From assembly GCA_963816795.1 (NCBI GenBank), contig CAWFLT010000008.1:1-64000 (forward strand): a stretch of DNA of 64,000 bases, in the 5' to 3' direction. Both the position numbers and the translations under genes were made by a program. This DNA comes from CAWFLT01 sp963816795. GTDB lineage: Bacteria > Acidobacteriota > Vicinamibacteria > Vicinamibacterales > SCN-69-37. Shown here piece after piece: positions 51,997 through 61,820 of the stretch (position 1 is the first letter of the stretch; each line of letters begins with the position of its first letter). Under the pieces are notes generated by a model. The model was given only the letters and a program-made list of their open reading frames with translations, was not told the origin of the DNA and ran no database searches.

Positions 51997-54114
51997 ATGA
52001 GAAACAACATGAGCCATTCCTCCACCAGCAGCTTTCTTCCGGTCGCCGCCGCGCTTCTCAGCGCCGTCGCGGCCCTCGCCGCCCAACAGGCGCCATCGCA
52101 GCCCTCGGCCGATCCGTTTCTCTGGCTCGAGGACGTCGAGGGTGCCAAAGCCATGGACTGGGTCAAGGCCAAGAACGCGGCGACCCTGGCCGAACTGGGC
52201 AAGTCGCCGCTGTACGGGACGACGTTCGAGCGCACGAAGAAGATCCTCGACTCGAAGGACAAGATCGCGTACCCGACGATCATGAACGATCAGATCTACA
52301 ACTTCTGGAAGGACGCGGATCATCAGCGCGGGCTGTGGCGGCGGACGACGCAGCGCGACTACCTGACCGGCAACCCGACATGGGAGACGGTGCTCGACAT
52401 CGACGCCCTCGCGAAGGAAGAAAACACCCCGTGGGCGTTCGGCGGCGCGGACTGTCTCGAGCCGGAAAACCGGCTCTGCCTCGTGAATCTCTCGCGCGGG
52501 GGCTCGGACGCCGCTGAGGTTCGCGAATTCGACGTCAAGACGAAGCAGTGGGTGCACGACGGCTTCAAGTTACGCGAGGCAAAGACCAGCACCGGCTGGG
52601 TCGACGCACAGACGGTGCTCGTCGGCACGGACTTCGGCCCCGGCAGCATGACGGCGTCGGGATACGCCCGCCAAGTGAAGCTCTGGAAGCGAGGCACGCC
52701 GATTGCCTCGGCGGAGCTGGTCCTCGAGATTCCCACGACCGACATGGGACTCTTCGCGTTCGCGTACGACGCGGGGGGCAGGAAGTACTTCCGCGTCTCG
52801 CATCAGAAGAACTTCTACGAGAGCACGCAGTACCTGTTCGAGAAAGGCAAGCTGATCAAGATCGACGTCCCGATCGATGCCGACACGTATCTCCTGCGCC
52901 ATCACCTGCTGGTGTTCGTGCGGACGCCGTGGGACGTCGGCGGCCGGAAATGGAACACGGGCGCGCTCATCGCCACGCCGGTGGACGACTTTCTCGCCGG
53001 CAGGAAAGCGTTCCGTCTCGTCACCGAGCCCGGTCCACGCGAGAGCATCAATGGCGTGAGCGTCACCCGCGACTTCGTGCTCGTGAGTGTCCTGAACAAC
53101 GTGAAGGGCGAGCTTCGGCGATATCAATTCGACAAAGACCAGTGGACATTCGAGAAGGTCAAGGCGCCGGAGATGGGAACGGTCGGTGTCGGCGCCACGT
53201 CGCCCTACTCGAACGGCTACTTCTTCACGTACACGTCGTTCATCCAGCCAACGACCCTGTATTTCGTGGACGAGAAGAGTGCCCCGAAGGAAGTGAAGCG
53301 GCTGCCGGTGATGTGGGACTCGAGCGGGATGAAGGTTGACCAGTTCGAGGCCACGTCGAAGGACGGCACCAGGATTCCCTTCTTCGTCGTCAGCCGCGAG
53401 GGCCTGCGGAACGACGGTGCGAATCCGACGCTGCTCCACGCGTACGGCGGCTTCGAGGTCGCCAGTACCCCTTCGTACGCGACCACGCTCGGCGCGGCGT
53501 GGATGGAGCGCGGCGGCGTCTACGTGCTCGCGAACATCCGCGGCGGCGGCGAGTTCGGCCCGCAGTGGCACCGCGCCGGACTGAAGGAACACCGGCAGCG
53601 CATCTACGACGATTTCATCGCCGTGGCGGAAGAGCTCATCACACGGAAGATCACGTCGCCGCGTCACCTCGGGATCATGGGTGGCAGCAACGGCGGACTG
53701 CTCGTCGGCGTCGCGCTGACGCAGCGCCCGGAGCTCTTCAACGCGGTGGTCGTCCAGGTGCCCCTGCTCGACATGCAGCGCTACAGCCAGCTTCTCGCCG
53801 GCGCGAGCTGGATGGCCGAATACGGCGATCCCGACAAGCCGGAGGAGTGGGCGTTCATCTCGAAGTACTCGCCGTACCAGAATGTCCGGCCGAACCTGAA
53901 GTATCCGAAAGTGCTGTTCACGACCACGACACGGGACGACCGGGTGCATCCAGGACATGCGCGCAAGATGGCCGCGAAAATGGAATCGATGGGCTACCCG
54001 TTCTATTACTTCGAGAACACCGAAGGCGGCCACGGCTCAGGCGTGACCAGCGAGCAGCAGGCGCGCACGATTGCCATTACCTACTCCTATCTCTGGCAGC
54101 AGCTGGGGAAGTGA
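51997..54114 (+). CDS. Prolyl oligopeptidase family serine peptidase (S9A)
   Basis: 705 residues, exported: signal peptide VAAALLSAVAALAAQQA. DPFLWLEDVEGAKAMDWVKA opens the N-terminal part, then the seven-bladed propeller, then the hydrolase domain with the nucleophile in GGSNGG (about 53690), the Asp in TTTRDDRVHPGHA and the histidine in ENTEGGHGSG. Likely cleaves short proline-containing peptides in the periplasm. Intact over 2.1 kb, so the frame-error rate is uneven. ATG 52009 is an alternative start. Confidence 0.92.
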   Translation: MRNNMSHSSTSSFLPVAAALLSAVAALAAQQAPSQPSADPFLWLEDVEGAKAMDWVKAKNAATLAELGKSPLYGTTFERTKKILDSKDKIAYPTIMNDQIYNFWKDADHQRGLWRRTTQRDYLTGNPTWETVLDIDALAKEENTPWAFGGADCLEPENRLCLVNLSRGGSDAAEVREFDVKTKQWVHDGFKLREAKTSTGWVDAQTVLVGTDFGPGSMTASGYARQVKLWKRGTPIASAELVLEIPTTDMGLFAFAYDAGGRKYFRVSHQKNFYESTQYLFEKGKLIKIDVPIDADTYLLRHHLLVFVRTPWDVGGRKWNTGALIATPVDDFLAGRKAFRLVTEPGPRESINGVSVTRDFVLVSVLNNVKGELRRYQFDKDQWTFEKVKAPEMGTVGVGATSPYSNGYFFTYTSFIQPTTLYFVDEKSAPKEVKRLPVMWDSSGMKVDQFEATSKDGTRIPFFVVSREGLRNDGANPTLLHAYGGFEVASTPSYATTLGAAWMERGGVYVLANIRGGGEFGPQWHRAGLKEHRQRIYDDFIAVAEELITRKITSPRHLGIMGGSNGGLLVGVALTQRPELFNAVVVQVPLLDMQRYSQLLAGASWMAEYGDPDKPEEWAFISKYSPYQNVRPNLKYPKVLFTTTTRDDRVHPGHARKMAAKMESMGYPFYYFENTEGGHGSGVTSEQQARTIAITYSYLWQQLGK

Positions 54115-54119
54115 CCGGA

Positions 54120-55502
54120 CTACCAGAGTCGGACGACGAGGAGCGTCTGATCGTCCTGGGCCGGTGCGTTGCCGAGGAACGCCCTGACGGCTGCGAGAAT
54201 CTCGTCACAGATCGCGCGCGCGGGCTGCTCCTGATGCGCGCTCGCCGTCACGATCAGACGTTCCTCGCCGAACGGCTCGCCGCGGCTGTTCATTGCCTCC
54301 ACGATGCCGTCGGAGAACAGCACGAGAACATCGCCGGCCTGTGCCTCGATCGGCACCGTTCTGTAGGCGGCTGTACTCAAGACGCCAAGCAACGGGCCAC
54401 CCTCTGCCAATCGGTCGACCCGGACCGGGCCACCGGGCTGCGCCCGGATCCAGAGCGGAGGCAGATGACCAGCATTGATGTAGCGCAGCGTGCGCGACGC
54501 CGGATCGTACGAGCACCAGAACAGCGACGCGAACCGTTCGCCGGACGACTTGGCCAGGAGCAAGTCGTTCAGCCCAGCGGCGGCGTCATGGGGATCCTCC
54601 TGCGAAACGCCCCACGGTGGGCTGTTCATCGCGCCATGGATCAGGCCCATGAGCAACGCCGCGGAGATGCCGTGCCCGGACACGTCTCCGAGGGCAAATG
54701 CCACGCGACCGCCCGGCAGCCTGACGACGTCGTAAAAATCGCCGCCGACCTGCGACGCCGGGAGGCAGTCGGCCGCGACGTCGAGGCTCGCCGGCCAGGC
54801 CTCAGGGCCCGGCAACAGATCGCGCTGCACTTGTCGAGCGAGATCGGCCTGGGCTTCGAGCTGCTTGCCGCGCACATACGGCCTGAACCGGACCGCGATC
54901 AACGACACCGAGACCAGCAGCGCGAGAGCGGCCGATGCGCTGATGGCCGAGTTTCGGATCAACCGGGCGAACGGCGCCGACAAGCTGTCGCGGTAGAGCG
55001 CCACCTCCAGCAGCAGCCGGCCCGTCCCGGCGGCCTCCCCGCCCGCCGGCAGGTCACGAGGCAGAGCGCACCGACACGGAAACACGCCAACGAGCACCTC
55101 ACGGCCGTCGTGCCAGTCGCCCGTAAACGGGGCATCCCGGTCACGCAGGAAGCGCCTCCGGTCATCCGGCCCGAGCCTCGGGCCCGGCTGGCCGCTCGCG
55201 GCGACGAGCGTGCCGTCGCCTTGCAGGAGCGTCAGGGCCACGACTTGATCACTGGTGTCGGCGCGCAAGTCGTCGAGAATCGCCTGGAGCGCGGCGACGT
55301 CCTGGGGGCGAGACAGGCGCGCCGACCGTTCGACGTTCCGCACACGCTCCTCGCCGGCCCGGCGCGCCTGCTGGCGAATGACATTGCTCGACACGTACTG
55401 ATAGGTGACGATCGTCTGCGCGAGCAGGGCGACGGCCAGCAGCGCGCCCGCCACGAAGAGCCCGCTGATCCAGAAACTCGAAACCCGATGCGCGAGGGCC
55501 AT
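54120..55502 (-). CDS. Membrane-bound SpoIIE/RsbU-type PP2C phosphatase
   Basis: 460 residues: membrane helix (FWISGLFVAGALLAVALLA), an extracytoplasmic sensor domain of ~150 residues, a second helix (ISASAALALLVSVSLIAVRF), then the PP2C-like domain with VGGDFYDVV, GDVSGHGISAALLM, FSDGIVEAMN and DDQTLLVVRLW, i.e. the metal-binding aspartates. Such proteins control anti-sigma factor antagonists in stress responses; none is adjacent. Convergent with the oligopeptidase, 5 bases apart. Confidence 0.9.
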   Translation of the reverse strand: MALAHRVSSFWISGLFVAGALLAVALLAQTIVTYQYVSSNVIRQQARRAGEERVRNVERSARLSRPQDVAALQAILDDLRADTSDQVVALTLLQGDGTLVAASGQPGPRLGPDDRRRFLRDRDAPFTGDWHDGREVLVGVFPCRCALPRDLPAGGEAAGTGRLLLEVALYRDSLSAPFARLIRNSAISASAALALLVSVSLIAVRFRPYVRGKQLEAQADLARQVQRDLLPGPEAWPASLDVAADCLPASQVGGDFYDVVRLPGGRVAFALGDVSGHGISAALLMGLIHGAMNSPPWGVSQEDPHDAAAGLNDLLLAKSSGERFASLFWCSYDPASRTLRYINAGHLPPLWIRAQPGGPVRVDRLAEGGPLLGVLSTAAYRTVPIEAQAGDVLVLFSDGIVEAMNSRGEPFGEERLIVTASAHQEQPARAICDEILAAVRAFLGNAPAQDDQTLLVVRLW

Positions 55503-55585
55503 AACGCCGCTTTCCGATCAAATCGTCTCACGAGCCGGATCGATAATCGTGTGCTCGCCTCCTCGACGAGCAAATGAGAACGGCT

Positions 55586-56485
55586 CTAGGCCGACGGCCG
55601 GAGCCGCACGGTCAAGACCGGACAGGTGGCCCTGCGCACGACGTCGTGTGTCGAGGAACCGAGCACCGCGCGGTCGAGCGCCGTGTGCCCGGAGACGCCC
55701 AGCACGATGAGATCGGCCGACGTCTCGGCGGCCACCCGCAGGATCGCGTGCCGCGGCTCACCCGAGGCCAGGCGCTCGTCGACCAGGCACGCTTCACGGG
55801 TTCTCGAGGGAACGAGGTCGCGCAACTGTGCGAGTGAGTCACGCTCCCAGTCGCGCCTGAAATCGTCGAGCGCGCCCAGGCGCAGCGCCGGCGGCACGAA
55901 CCAATCCAGCACGTGCAGGAGGATCAGCCGCGCCCGGACGTGATCGGCGAGCGACACGGCGTATTCAACGGCTGTGGTCGCCGGCGCCGAGAAGTCGGTG
56001 GCACACAGAATCGTCGAGAAGAGCGGCGCGCCGTCTCGCACCCGATGGGCCGTCGGCGGTACCGTCAGCACCGGACGGCTCGCCTTGCGGAGGACTTTTT
56101 CGGCCACTGATCCCAGCCCGAATCGATCGAACCCGCGACGGCCGTGCGTGCCCATGACCACGAGATCGGCTGGCATCGACTCGACGTCGGCGAGAATCTG
56201 GGCCACCGGATAGCCCTCCTCGAGACGAATCTCGGTCGGCACGCCGGCCGCAAGTGCTGGCTGGACGAATTGTTCCAGTTCGTCGACGAGGGCCTTCCGC
56301 AGTTCCATCGTGAGCCCGGTCACCGCAGCCGGCGTGACGGCCGCCGGCAGGTCCGGCGTCGCCGCCACCTCGAGTACCCGCAGGGTGGCGTCGTACTCTC
56401 CAGCGAGCGCGACCGCATAATCGAGCGCGGCCCGGGAAATCTCGGACGTGTCCACGGGGCACAGGATGGTCTCGATCGTGATCAT
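55586..56485 (-). CDS. Universal stress protein 4, tandem Usp domains
   Basis: 299 residues with two Usp domains. Domain 1: ILCPVDTSEISRAALDYAVA and GTHGRRGFDRFGLGSVAEKV (ATP-binding motif). Domain 2: TILCATDFSAPATTAVEYAV and GVSGHTALDRAVLGSSTHDV. The ATG overlaps the stop of a small upstream gene (ATGA), giving translational coupling. The operon appears to begin with the DksA-like gene under a sigma-54 promoter. Confidence 0.92.
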   Translation of the reverse strand: MITIETILCPVDTSEISRAALDYAVALAGEYDATLRVLEVAATPDLPAAVTPAAVTGLTMELRKALVDELEQFVQPALAAGVPTEIRLEEGYPVAQILADVESMPADLVVMGTHGRRGFDRFGLGSVAEKVLRKASRPVLTVPPTAHRVRDGAPLFSTILCATDFSAPATTAVEYAVSLADHVRARLILLHVLDWFVPPALRLGALDDFRRDWERDSLAQLRDLVPSRTREACLVDERLASGEPRHAILRVAAETSADLIVLGVSGHTALDRAVLGSSTHDVVRRATCPVLTVRLRPSA

Positions 56486-56592
56486 CGCTTCTCCTGCAGC
56501 GACTCGAGGTACTCCACGAATCCCGTGGTGGCGCAGGCCGTGGCGCCAGCGACGACCAGCGCCCCGATAACGACCGCAAGTCCTCTCAACAT
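56482..56592 (-). CDS. 36-residue membrane peptide coupled to Usp 4
   Basis: Begins with ATG after a strong GAGGAGG site. One hydrophobic helix (LAVVIGALVVAGATACATTG) followed by a charged tail, VEYLESLQEKR. A cysteine after the helix start makes a lipoprotein remotely possible. The overlapped stop/start with Usp 4 argues that it is translated. No family recognised. Confidence 0.65.
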   Translation of the reverse strand: MLRGLAVVIGALVVAGATACATTGFVEYLESLQEKR

Positions 56593-56692
56593 ACCGCCTC
56601 CTCGGGTGCCGGCCTTCGGCGCGCGCCTGCTCGCACTCAGCGCAACGGACGACGAACGACGGCACTTCCAGCCGCTCGACGGGCTGGCAGCA

Positions 56693-57133
56693 TCACGCCG
56701 GTACGGTGGCGAGCTCTCCTGCCAGACGGCGCAATCTCGCCTGCGCTTCGCGTTCCGCGGCGGCTTCCCGCGCGACCTCACAGGTCGTGCATCGGGTCGC
56801 GGACGGCAGGGCCTCGAGACGTCGCTCGGGGATGTCGCCGCCGCACTCGACGCACTGCCCGTAGGTGCCGCGGTCGAGCTTCGACAACGCCTGGTCGATC
56901 TCCTGGAGCAACTCGGCATGTATCGCCAGCAGCGCGAGGTCGAGGTCGCCCTGGATGTCAGCCTCGCAGTGCTCGGCGAGGTCCGCGCCGGGCTCACTCT
57001 CCCAGGCCGCGTCTTCGCGGACGGCGCGACGCTCTCTGCGCGTCAGTTGCTCGAGCCGGCGGCGCTGCGCCTCGAGCGTGTGCCGGAGCGCTCGCGCTCG
57101 CATCGGTTCAACCCGTTCGGTGACGTTCCTCAT
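56693..57133 (-). CDS. DksA/TraR-type zinc-finger protein
   Basis: 146 residues: long N-terminal coiled-coil (AQRRRLEQLTRRERRAVRED and following helix) and a C-terminal four-cysteine zinc finger, CVECGGDIPERRLEALPSAT then RCTTCE. DksA-like proteins enter the RNA polymerase secondary channel and modulate transcription with ppGpp. ATG 57133 has GGAGGAG. Leads the small-peptide/Usp 4 operon and has a sigma-54 promoter 68 bases upstream. Confidence 0.9.
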   Translation of the reverse strand: MRNVTERVEPMRARALRHTLEAQRRRLEQLTRRERRAVREDAAWESEPGADLAEHCEADIQGDLDLALLAIHAELLQEIDQALSKLDRGTYGQCVECGGDIPERRLEALPSATRCTTCEVAREAAAEREAQARLRRLAGELATVPA

Positions 57134-57200
57134 GGCTCCTCCGTTGACTGCTGCGGCCCGCGGCCTCAATCTCCTGGGGGCGCCAGCGCCCACGATCATT

Positions 57201-57214
57201 GCAAGGCGCTTGCC
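57201..57214 (-). promoter_or_regulatory. Sigma-54 promoter of the DksA-like/Usp 4 operon
   Basis: Minus-strand CGGCAAGCGCCTTGCAA: TTGCA -12 box, GG-GC spacing 10, -24 box CGGCA; 68 bases before the ATG. Confidence 0.65.
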
Positions 57215-57246
57215 GATCACCCGTCGCGGGGCAAACGCCGCCGACG

Positions 57247-57282
57247 GCCGGAAAAGCGCGCGACACCGCGTGAAATCCCGCA
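57247..57282. promoter_or_regulatory. Two enhancer-type sites between DksA-like and ABC genes
   Basis: 57267-57282: C-GCGT-GAAATC-CCGC-A, one mismatch. 57247-57262: G-CCGG-AAAAGC-GCGC-G, two mismatches. Centres 20 bases apart, between divergent sigma-54-type promoters. Confidence 0.45.
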
Positions 57283-57333
57283 GCCGCGCGCCGTCGTCCT
57301 GGACCTCGCCTCGGAGGCGCCCAGCCTCCAGTG

Positions 57334-57348
57334 CGGCAGGCAGGTTGC
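57334..57348 (+). promoter_or_regulatory. Possible sigma-54 promoter of the ABC exporter operon
   Basis: CGGCAGGCAGGTTGCAT with 10-base GG-GC spacing and TTGCA. Only 14 bases before the GTG start, so the transcript would be almost leaderless; less certain than the others. Confidence 0.45.
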
Positions 57349-57361
57349 ATTGACTCAGGGT

Positions 57362-58090
<729 letters not shown>

Positions 58091-58093
58091 CCC

Positions 58094-60457
58094 ATGCGCG
58101 CCCTCACGCGGAAGCTCGTCCGGGACCTCATGATGATGCGCGGGCAGGCGCTCGCCATCGCGCTCGTGCTCGCGGCGGGCATCGCGATGTTCGTCGCCTA
58201 TTTCGGCACGTTCGACTCGCTCGAGCGCGCGATGGCGGACTACTACGCGCGCAGCCGCTTCGCCGACGTGTTCGCCACCGTCCGGCGCGCGCCGCTCTCG
58301 ATGCAGGCGCGGCTGGCCGAGATCGACGGCGTCGCGCAGGCCGACGTGCGCGTGGTCGTGGACGTCGCCATCGATGTCGCCGGCGAGGACGAGCCGCTGA
58401 CCGGCCGGTTGATCTCGCTGCCGCAGCCACGCGGCGCGATGCTGAACGACGTTCAGCTCCGCGCCGGACGCGATCCCGAACCGGGACGCGGCGACGAGGT
58501 CCTGGTGAACGAGGCGTTCGCCAGCGCGCGGCGCCTCCGGCCGGGCGATCAGGTCGGCGCCGTCATCAACGGCCGCCGGCGCGACCTGCACATCGTCGGC
58601 ATCGCGCTCTCACCCGAATACGTCTACAGCATCCGGCCCGGCGACTTGCTGCCGGACTCGGCGCGGTTCGCCATTTTCTGGATCGACCGGCGCGGCCTGG
58701 CCGCGGCGTTCGACATGGAGGGTGGCTTCAACGACGTCGCGATTGCGCTGGCCCCCGGCGCCTCGGAGGCTGCCGTCCTCGCGGGAGTCGATCGGGCACT
58801 GGCCCCATATGGCGCGATCGGCACCGTGCCGCGGCGCCTGCAGACGTCCCACTGGTTTCTGGAGAACGAGCTGCTGCAGCTGCGAACGGCGGGCGTGATG
58901 GTGCCGGCCGTGTTCCTGCTGGTCGCCACGTTCCTGATCAACATCGCGCTCCATCGCATCATCGCGGTGCAACGCGAGCAGATTGCCGCCCTCAAAGCGA
59001 TGGGCTACTCGAACCGGCAGCTGGCGTGGCACTACATGCAATGGAGCTTCGCGGTCTCGGCGGCCGGCGTCCTGATGGGCGTGCTCGCGGGCATCTGGTT
59101 AGGCCACGGCATGACGGCGCTCTACCGGGAGTTCTTCCGCTTTCCGGCACTGGGATTCTCGTTGTCGCCGCGGTTCGCCGTGGCGGCGTTCAGCATCGGG
59201 CTGCTGGCGGGAGCCGTCGGCGCGCTGACCGCCGTGAGCCGCGTCACACGGCTCGCACCGGCCGAAGCCATGCGCCCGCCGGCCCCGGAGCGCTTTCGAC
59301 AGACCTGGCTCGAGCGCGCCGTCAAACGGCTCCGGCTGTCGCCCGCGGGGTTGATGACGCTCCGCAATCTCGCGCGACAACCGATGCGTGCGGCCCTCTC
59401 GATCGCGGGAACGTCCTTCGCCGTGGCGATCCTGGTCGTCGGTCTGTTCTTCGTCGATGCGATCGACATCTTGATGCGCGTGCAGTTCGAGTCCGTGCAG
59501 CGGCAGGACCTCACGGTGATGTTCGCGGAGCCGATGTCCTCCACCGCGCTGGCCAGCGTCGCTCATCTGCCCGGGGTGCTGGCCGTCGAGCCGCTGCGCG
59601 CGGCGCCGGTGCGCATCCGGCACGGTCATCGCGCGCGCACCACGTCGATCCTCGGTCTGATCGACCGGCCGGCCCTCAACCGCATCGTCGATGCCGATCT
59701 CAGCGTTCGTACGCCGGCCGCCGACGGACTCACCATCTCGATCGGGCTCGCCGACGCACTCGGCCTGCACGCTGGGGATGTGGTGGAAGTGGATGTGCTC
59801 GAAGGCCGCCGGCCGACCGTCGTGCTGCCGATCCGCGACGTGGTCGAGGAGTTCATGGGCGCGTCCGTTTACATGGAGCGCGAGGCGCTGTCGCGGCTGC
59901 TCCTGGAAGCCGGATCGCTGTCCGGCGTCTTCCTGCGCATCGACCCGGCGCGCGAATCGTCGCTCTATCGGGAACTGAAAGCCACGCCAGCGGTGGCCGG
60001 CGTGACGCTCAAGCGCGCCGCCCTCGAGAGCTTCCGCTCGACGATTCAGCAGCAGATGTTCGTGCTGATTTTCTTCAACGTGCTGTTCGCCTGCATCATC
60101 GCGTTTGGGGTCGTCTACAACGCGGCGCGCATCGTGTTGTCCGAACGCAGCCGCGATCTGGCCAGCCTGCGAATTCTCGGTTTCACCCGCGCGGAAGTTG
60201 GCGCGATTCTCGTCGGAGAGCTGGCCGTGATCGTCGTGCTGGCCGTGCCGGTCGGTCTCGTGATCGGACAAGCCTTGGGCGCCTGGATTCTGAAGGTCTC
60301 CGAAACCGAGTTGTACCGGTTTCCGCTGATCGTGACGGCTCGGACCCGGGTGTTTGCGGCCGCGGTCGTGCTGATCGCGGGCGCGTTGTCGGCGCTGACG
60401 GTCCGGCGCCGCCTGAATCGCCTCGATCTGGTGGCCGTGTTGAAAACCCGTGAATAA
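58094..60457 (+). CDS. ABC transporter permease, FtsX/MacB type with two FtsX domains
   Basis: 787-residue permease: N-terminal helix (ALAIALVLAAGIAMFVAYFG), periplasmic domain, FtsX helices near residues 270-390, a second periplasmic domain and a second FtsX unit (about 640-780: MFVLIFFNVLFACIIAFGVV, ELAVIVVLAVPVGLVIGQAL). This eight-helix layout is typical of LolCDE/MacB-like exporters of lipids, lipoproteins or antimicrobials. Followed by an adaptor after a repeat pair. Confidence 0.9.
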   Translation: MRALTRKLVRDLMMMRGQALAIALVLAAGIAMFVAYFGTFDSLERAMADYYARSRFADVFATVRRAPLSMQARLAEIDGVAQADVRVVVDVAIDVAGEDEPLTGRLISLPQPRGAMLNDVQLRAGRDPEPGRGDEVLVNEAFASARRLRPGDQVGAVINGRRRDLHIVGIALSPEYVYSIRPGDLLPDSARFAIFWIDRRGLAAAFDMEGGFNDVAIALAPGASEAAVLAGVDRALAPYGAIGTVPRRLQTSHWFLENELLQLRTAGVMVPAVFLLVATFLINIALHRIIAVQREQIAALKAMGYSNRQLAWHYMQWSFAVSAAGVLMGVLAGIWLGHGMTALYREFFRFPALGFSLSPRFAVAAFSIGLLAGAVGALTAVSRVTRLAPAEAMRPPAPERFRQTWLERAVKRLRLSPAGLMTLRNLARQPMRAALSIAGTSFAVAILVVGLFFVDAIDILMRVQFESVQRQDLTVMFAEPMSSTALASVAHLPGVLAVEPLRAAPVRIRHGHRARTTSILGLIDRPALNRIVDADLSVRTPAADGLTISIGLADALGLHAGDVVEVDVLEGRRPTVVLPIRDVVEEFMGASVYMEREALSRLLLEAGSLSGVFLRIDPARESSLYRELKATPAVAGVTLKRAALESFRSTIQQQMFVLIFFNVLFACIIAFGVVYNAARIVLSERSRDLASLRILGFTRAEVGAILVGELAVIVVLAVPVGLVIGQALGAWILKVSETELYRFPLIVTARTRVFAAAVVLIAGALSALTVRRRLNRLDLVAVLKTRE

Positions 60458-60612
60458 AGTTGACCGCCCGCAGGCGAGTGTAACGAGCCGTCGCGGGCGC
60501 CGCGAGCGGGGGTGGGGCCCCGCGAGCAACGAGAAATGAAGTTGACCGCCCGCAGGCGAGTGTAACGAGCCGTCGCGGGCGCCGCGAGCGGGGGTGGGGC
60601 CCCGCGAGCAAC
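60457..60612 (+). repeat. 74-bp direct tandem duplication
   Basis: 60457-60530 and 60539-60612 are identical, from AAGTTGACCGCCCGCAGGCG to GGGGCCCCGCGAGCAAC, with a period of 82. Each copy contains G/C-rich inverted segments. It lies between permease stop and adaptor start, and the second copy ends 13 bases before ATG 60626. Confidence 0.9.
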
Positions 60613-60625
60613 TAAAGAGGACGTC

Positions 60626-61810
60626 ATGAAGATCAGTCGATCGCAGGTGCTTTGGGTGGCCGCCGGGCTGGCTGGTGCGGCCGGGCTCGCCCTGACGCTC
60701 AGGCCGGCGCCAGCGACGGTGGAGACCGCGCCGCTGACGCGCGGACCATTGCAGGTCACGGTTGACGAGGAGGGCGTGACCCGACTCGCGCGCCGCTATG
60801 TCGTGGCGGCGCCGGTCTCGGGCACCGTACGGCGGATCGATCTGCGGCCCGGTGACGCCGTTTCACGCGGCCAGGTCGTGGCGACCATCGATCCGTCCGC
60901 CGCGACGCCCCTCGATGCGAGGACGCGCGCGAGCGGCGAGGCGCGGGTCCGCGCCGCCGACGCGGCCGTCGGCCGCGCCGAGGCCGAGCGCAAGCGCACC
61001 GTGGTCGAGCGGGATCGCGCCGCTGAGGAGCTCAATCGCGCGCAGCGGCTCTTCGAGGCCGGTTACGGGTCCCGCGAAGCGTACGAAGTCGCCGCGGCCC
61101 ATTTGCGGTCGGCCGAACAGGACCTCGGCGCCGCAGAATTCGCGCGCCGCGCGGCCGCGTTCGACGCGGAGGCCGCCCGCGCGACTCTGGCACCGGACTC
61201 CGGCCGCCGCGGTCCAGCCGTCGTGGTCCGGTCGCCGATCGATGGCGTGATCCTGAAGCGGGTTCACGAAAGCGAGGCGGTGATTCCGGCGGGCTCCGTC
61301 CTGCTCGAGATCGGGAACTTCCGCGACCTCGAGGTCCTGTCGGATCTCCTGACCACTGACGCGGTGAACGTCAGGCCAGGCGCCCTGGTGCGCATCGACC
61401 GCTGGGGCGGCGAGCCCGACCTGCAGGGCACGGTCGAACGCGTCGAACCGGCAGGCTTTCTGAAGCTCTCTGCGCTCGGCGTCGAAGAGCAGCGCGTCAA
61501 CGTCGTGGTTCGGCTGGATCCGCTGCCCGACGCACCGGTGCCCCTCGGCGATGGTTTTCGCGTCGGCGTGCACGTCGTGATCTGGGAACGCTCAGACGTG
61601 ATCAGAATCCCGACCGCCGCGCTCTTCCGCCGTGACGGCGGCTGGGCGGCGTTCTTCCTGGTCGACGGTCGTCTCGTCGCGCGCCCGCTCACGATCGGCC
61701 GGCGCGGCGAGCACGACGCCGAAGTCCTGTCCGGTGGCGCGGAGGGAGACATCGTCGTGCTCTATCCCGGCGATTCGCTGGCCGACGGCGCGCGGGCCGT
61801 CACGAAGTAA
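60626..61810 (+). CDS. Periplasmic adaptor (HlyD/MacA-type) of the ABC exporter
   Basis: 394 residues: N-terminal membrane anchor (VLWVAAGLAGAAGLALTL), lipoyl half-motif GTVRRIDLRPGDAVSRGQVV, a long Ala-rich helical hairpin (about 85-185), the second half-motif VRSPIDGVILKRVHESEAVI, then the beta-barrel. Pairs with the ATPase and permease just upstream. AGAGGAC before the start. No TolC partner here; the one at 16 kb belongs to a separate pump. Confidence 0.9.
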   Translation: MKISRSQVLWVAAGLAGAAGLALTLRPAPATVETAPLTRGPLQVTVDEEGVTRLARRYVVAAPVSGTVRRIDLRPGDAVSRGQVVATIDPSAATPLDARTRASGEARVRAADAAVGRAEAERKRTVVERDRAAEELNRAQRLFEAGYGSREAYEVAAAHLRSAEQDLGAAEFARRAAAFDAEAARATLAPDSGRRGPAVVVRSPIDGVILKRVHESEAVIPAGSVLLEIGNFRDLEVLSDLLTTDAVNVRPGALVRIDRWGGEPDLQGTVERVEPAGFLKLSALGVEEQRVNVVVRLDPLPDAPVPLGDGFRVGVHVVIWERSDVIRIPTAALFRRDGGWAAFFLVDGRLVARPLTIGRRGEHDAEVLSGGAEGDIVVLYPGDSLADGARAVTK

Positions 61811-61820
61811 CGACCGTCGA

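Noticed and set aside
52570..54033. 487-codon minus-strand frame opposite the oligopeptidase
   Set aside because: No recognisable domain; antisense composition; the plus-strand gene is intact.
53499..55577. 692-codon plus-strand frame over the oligopeptidase end and phosphatase
   Set aside because: Shadow of two well-supported genes; no start signal or domain.
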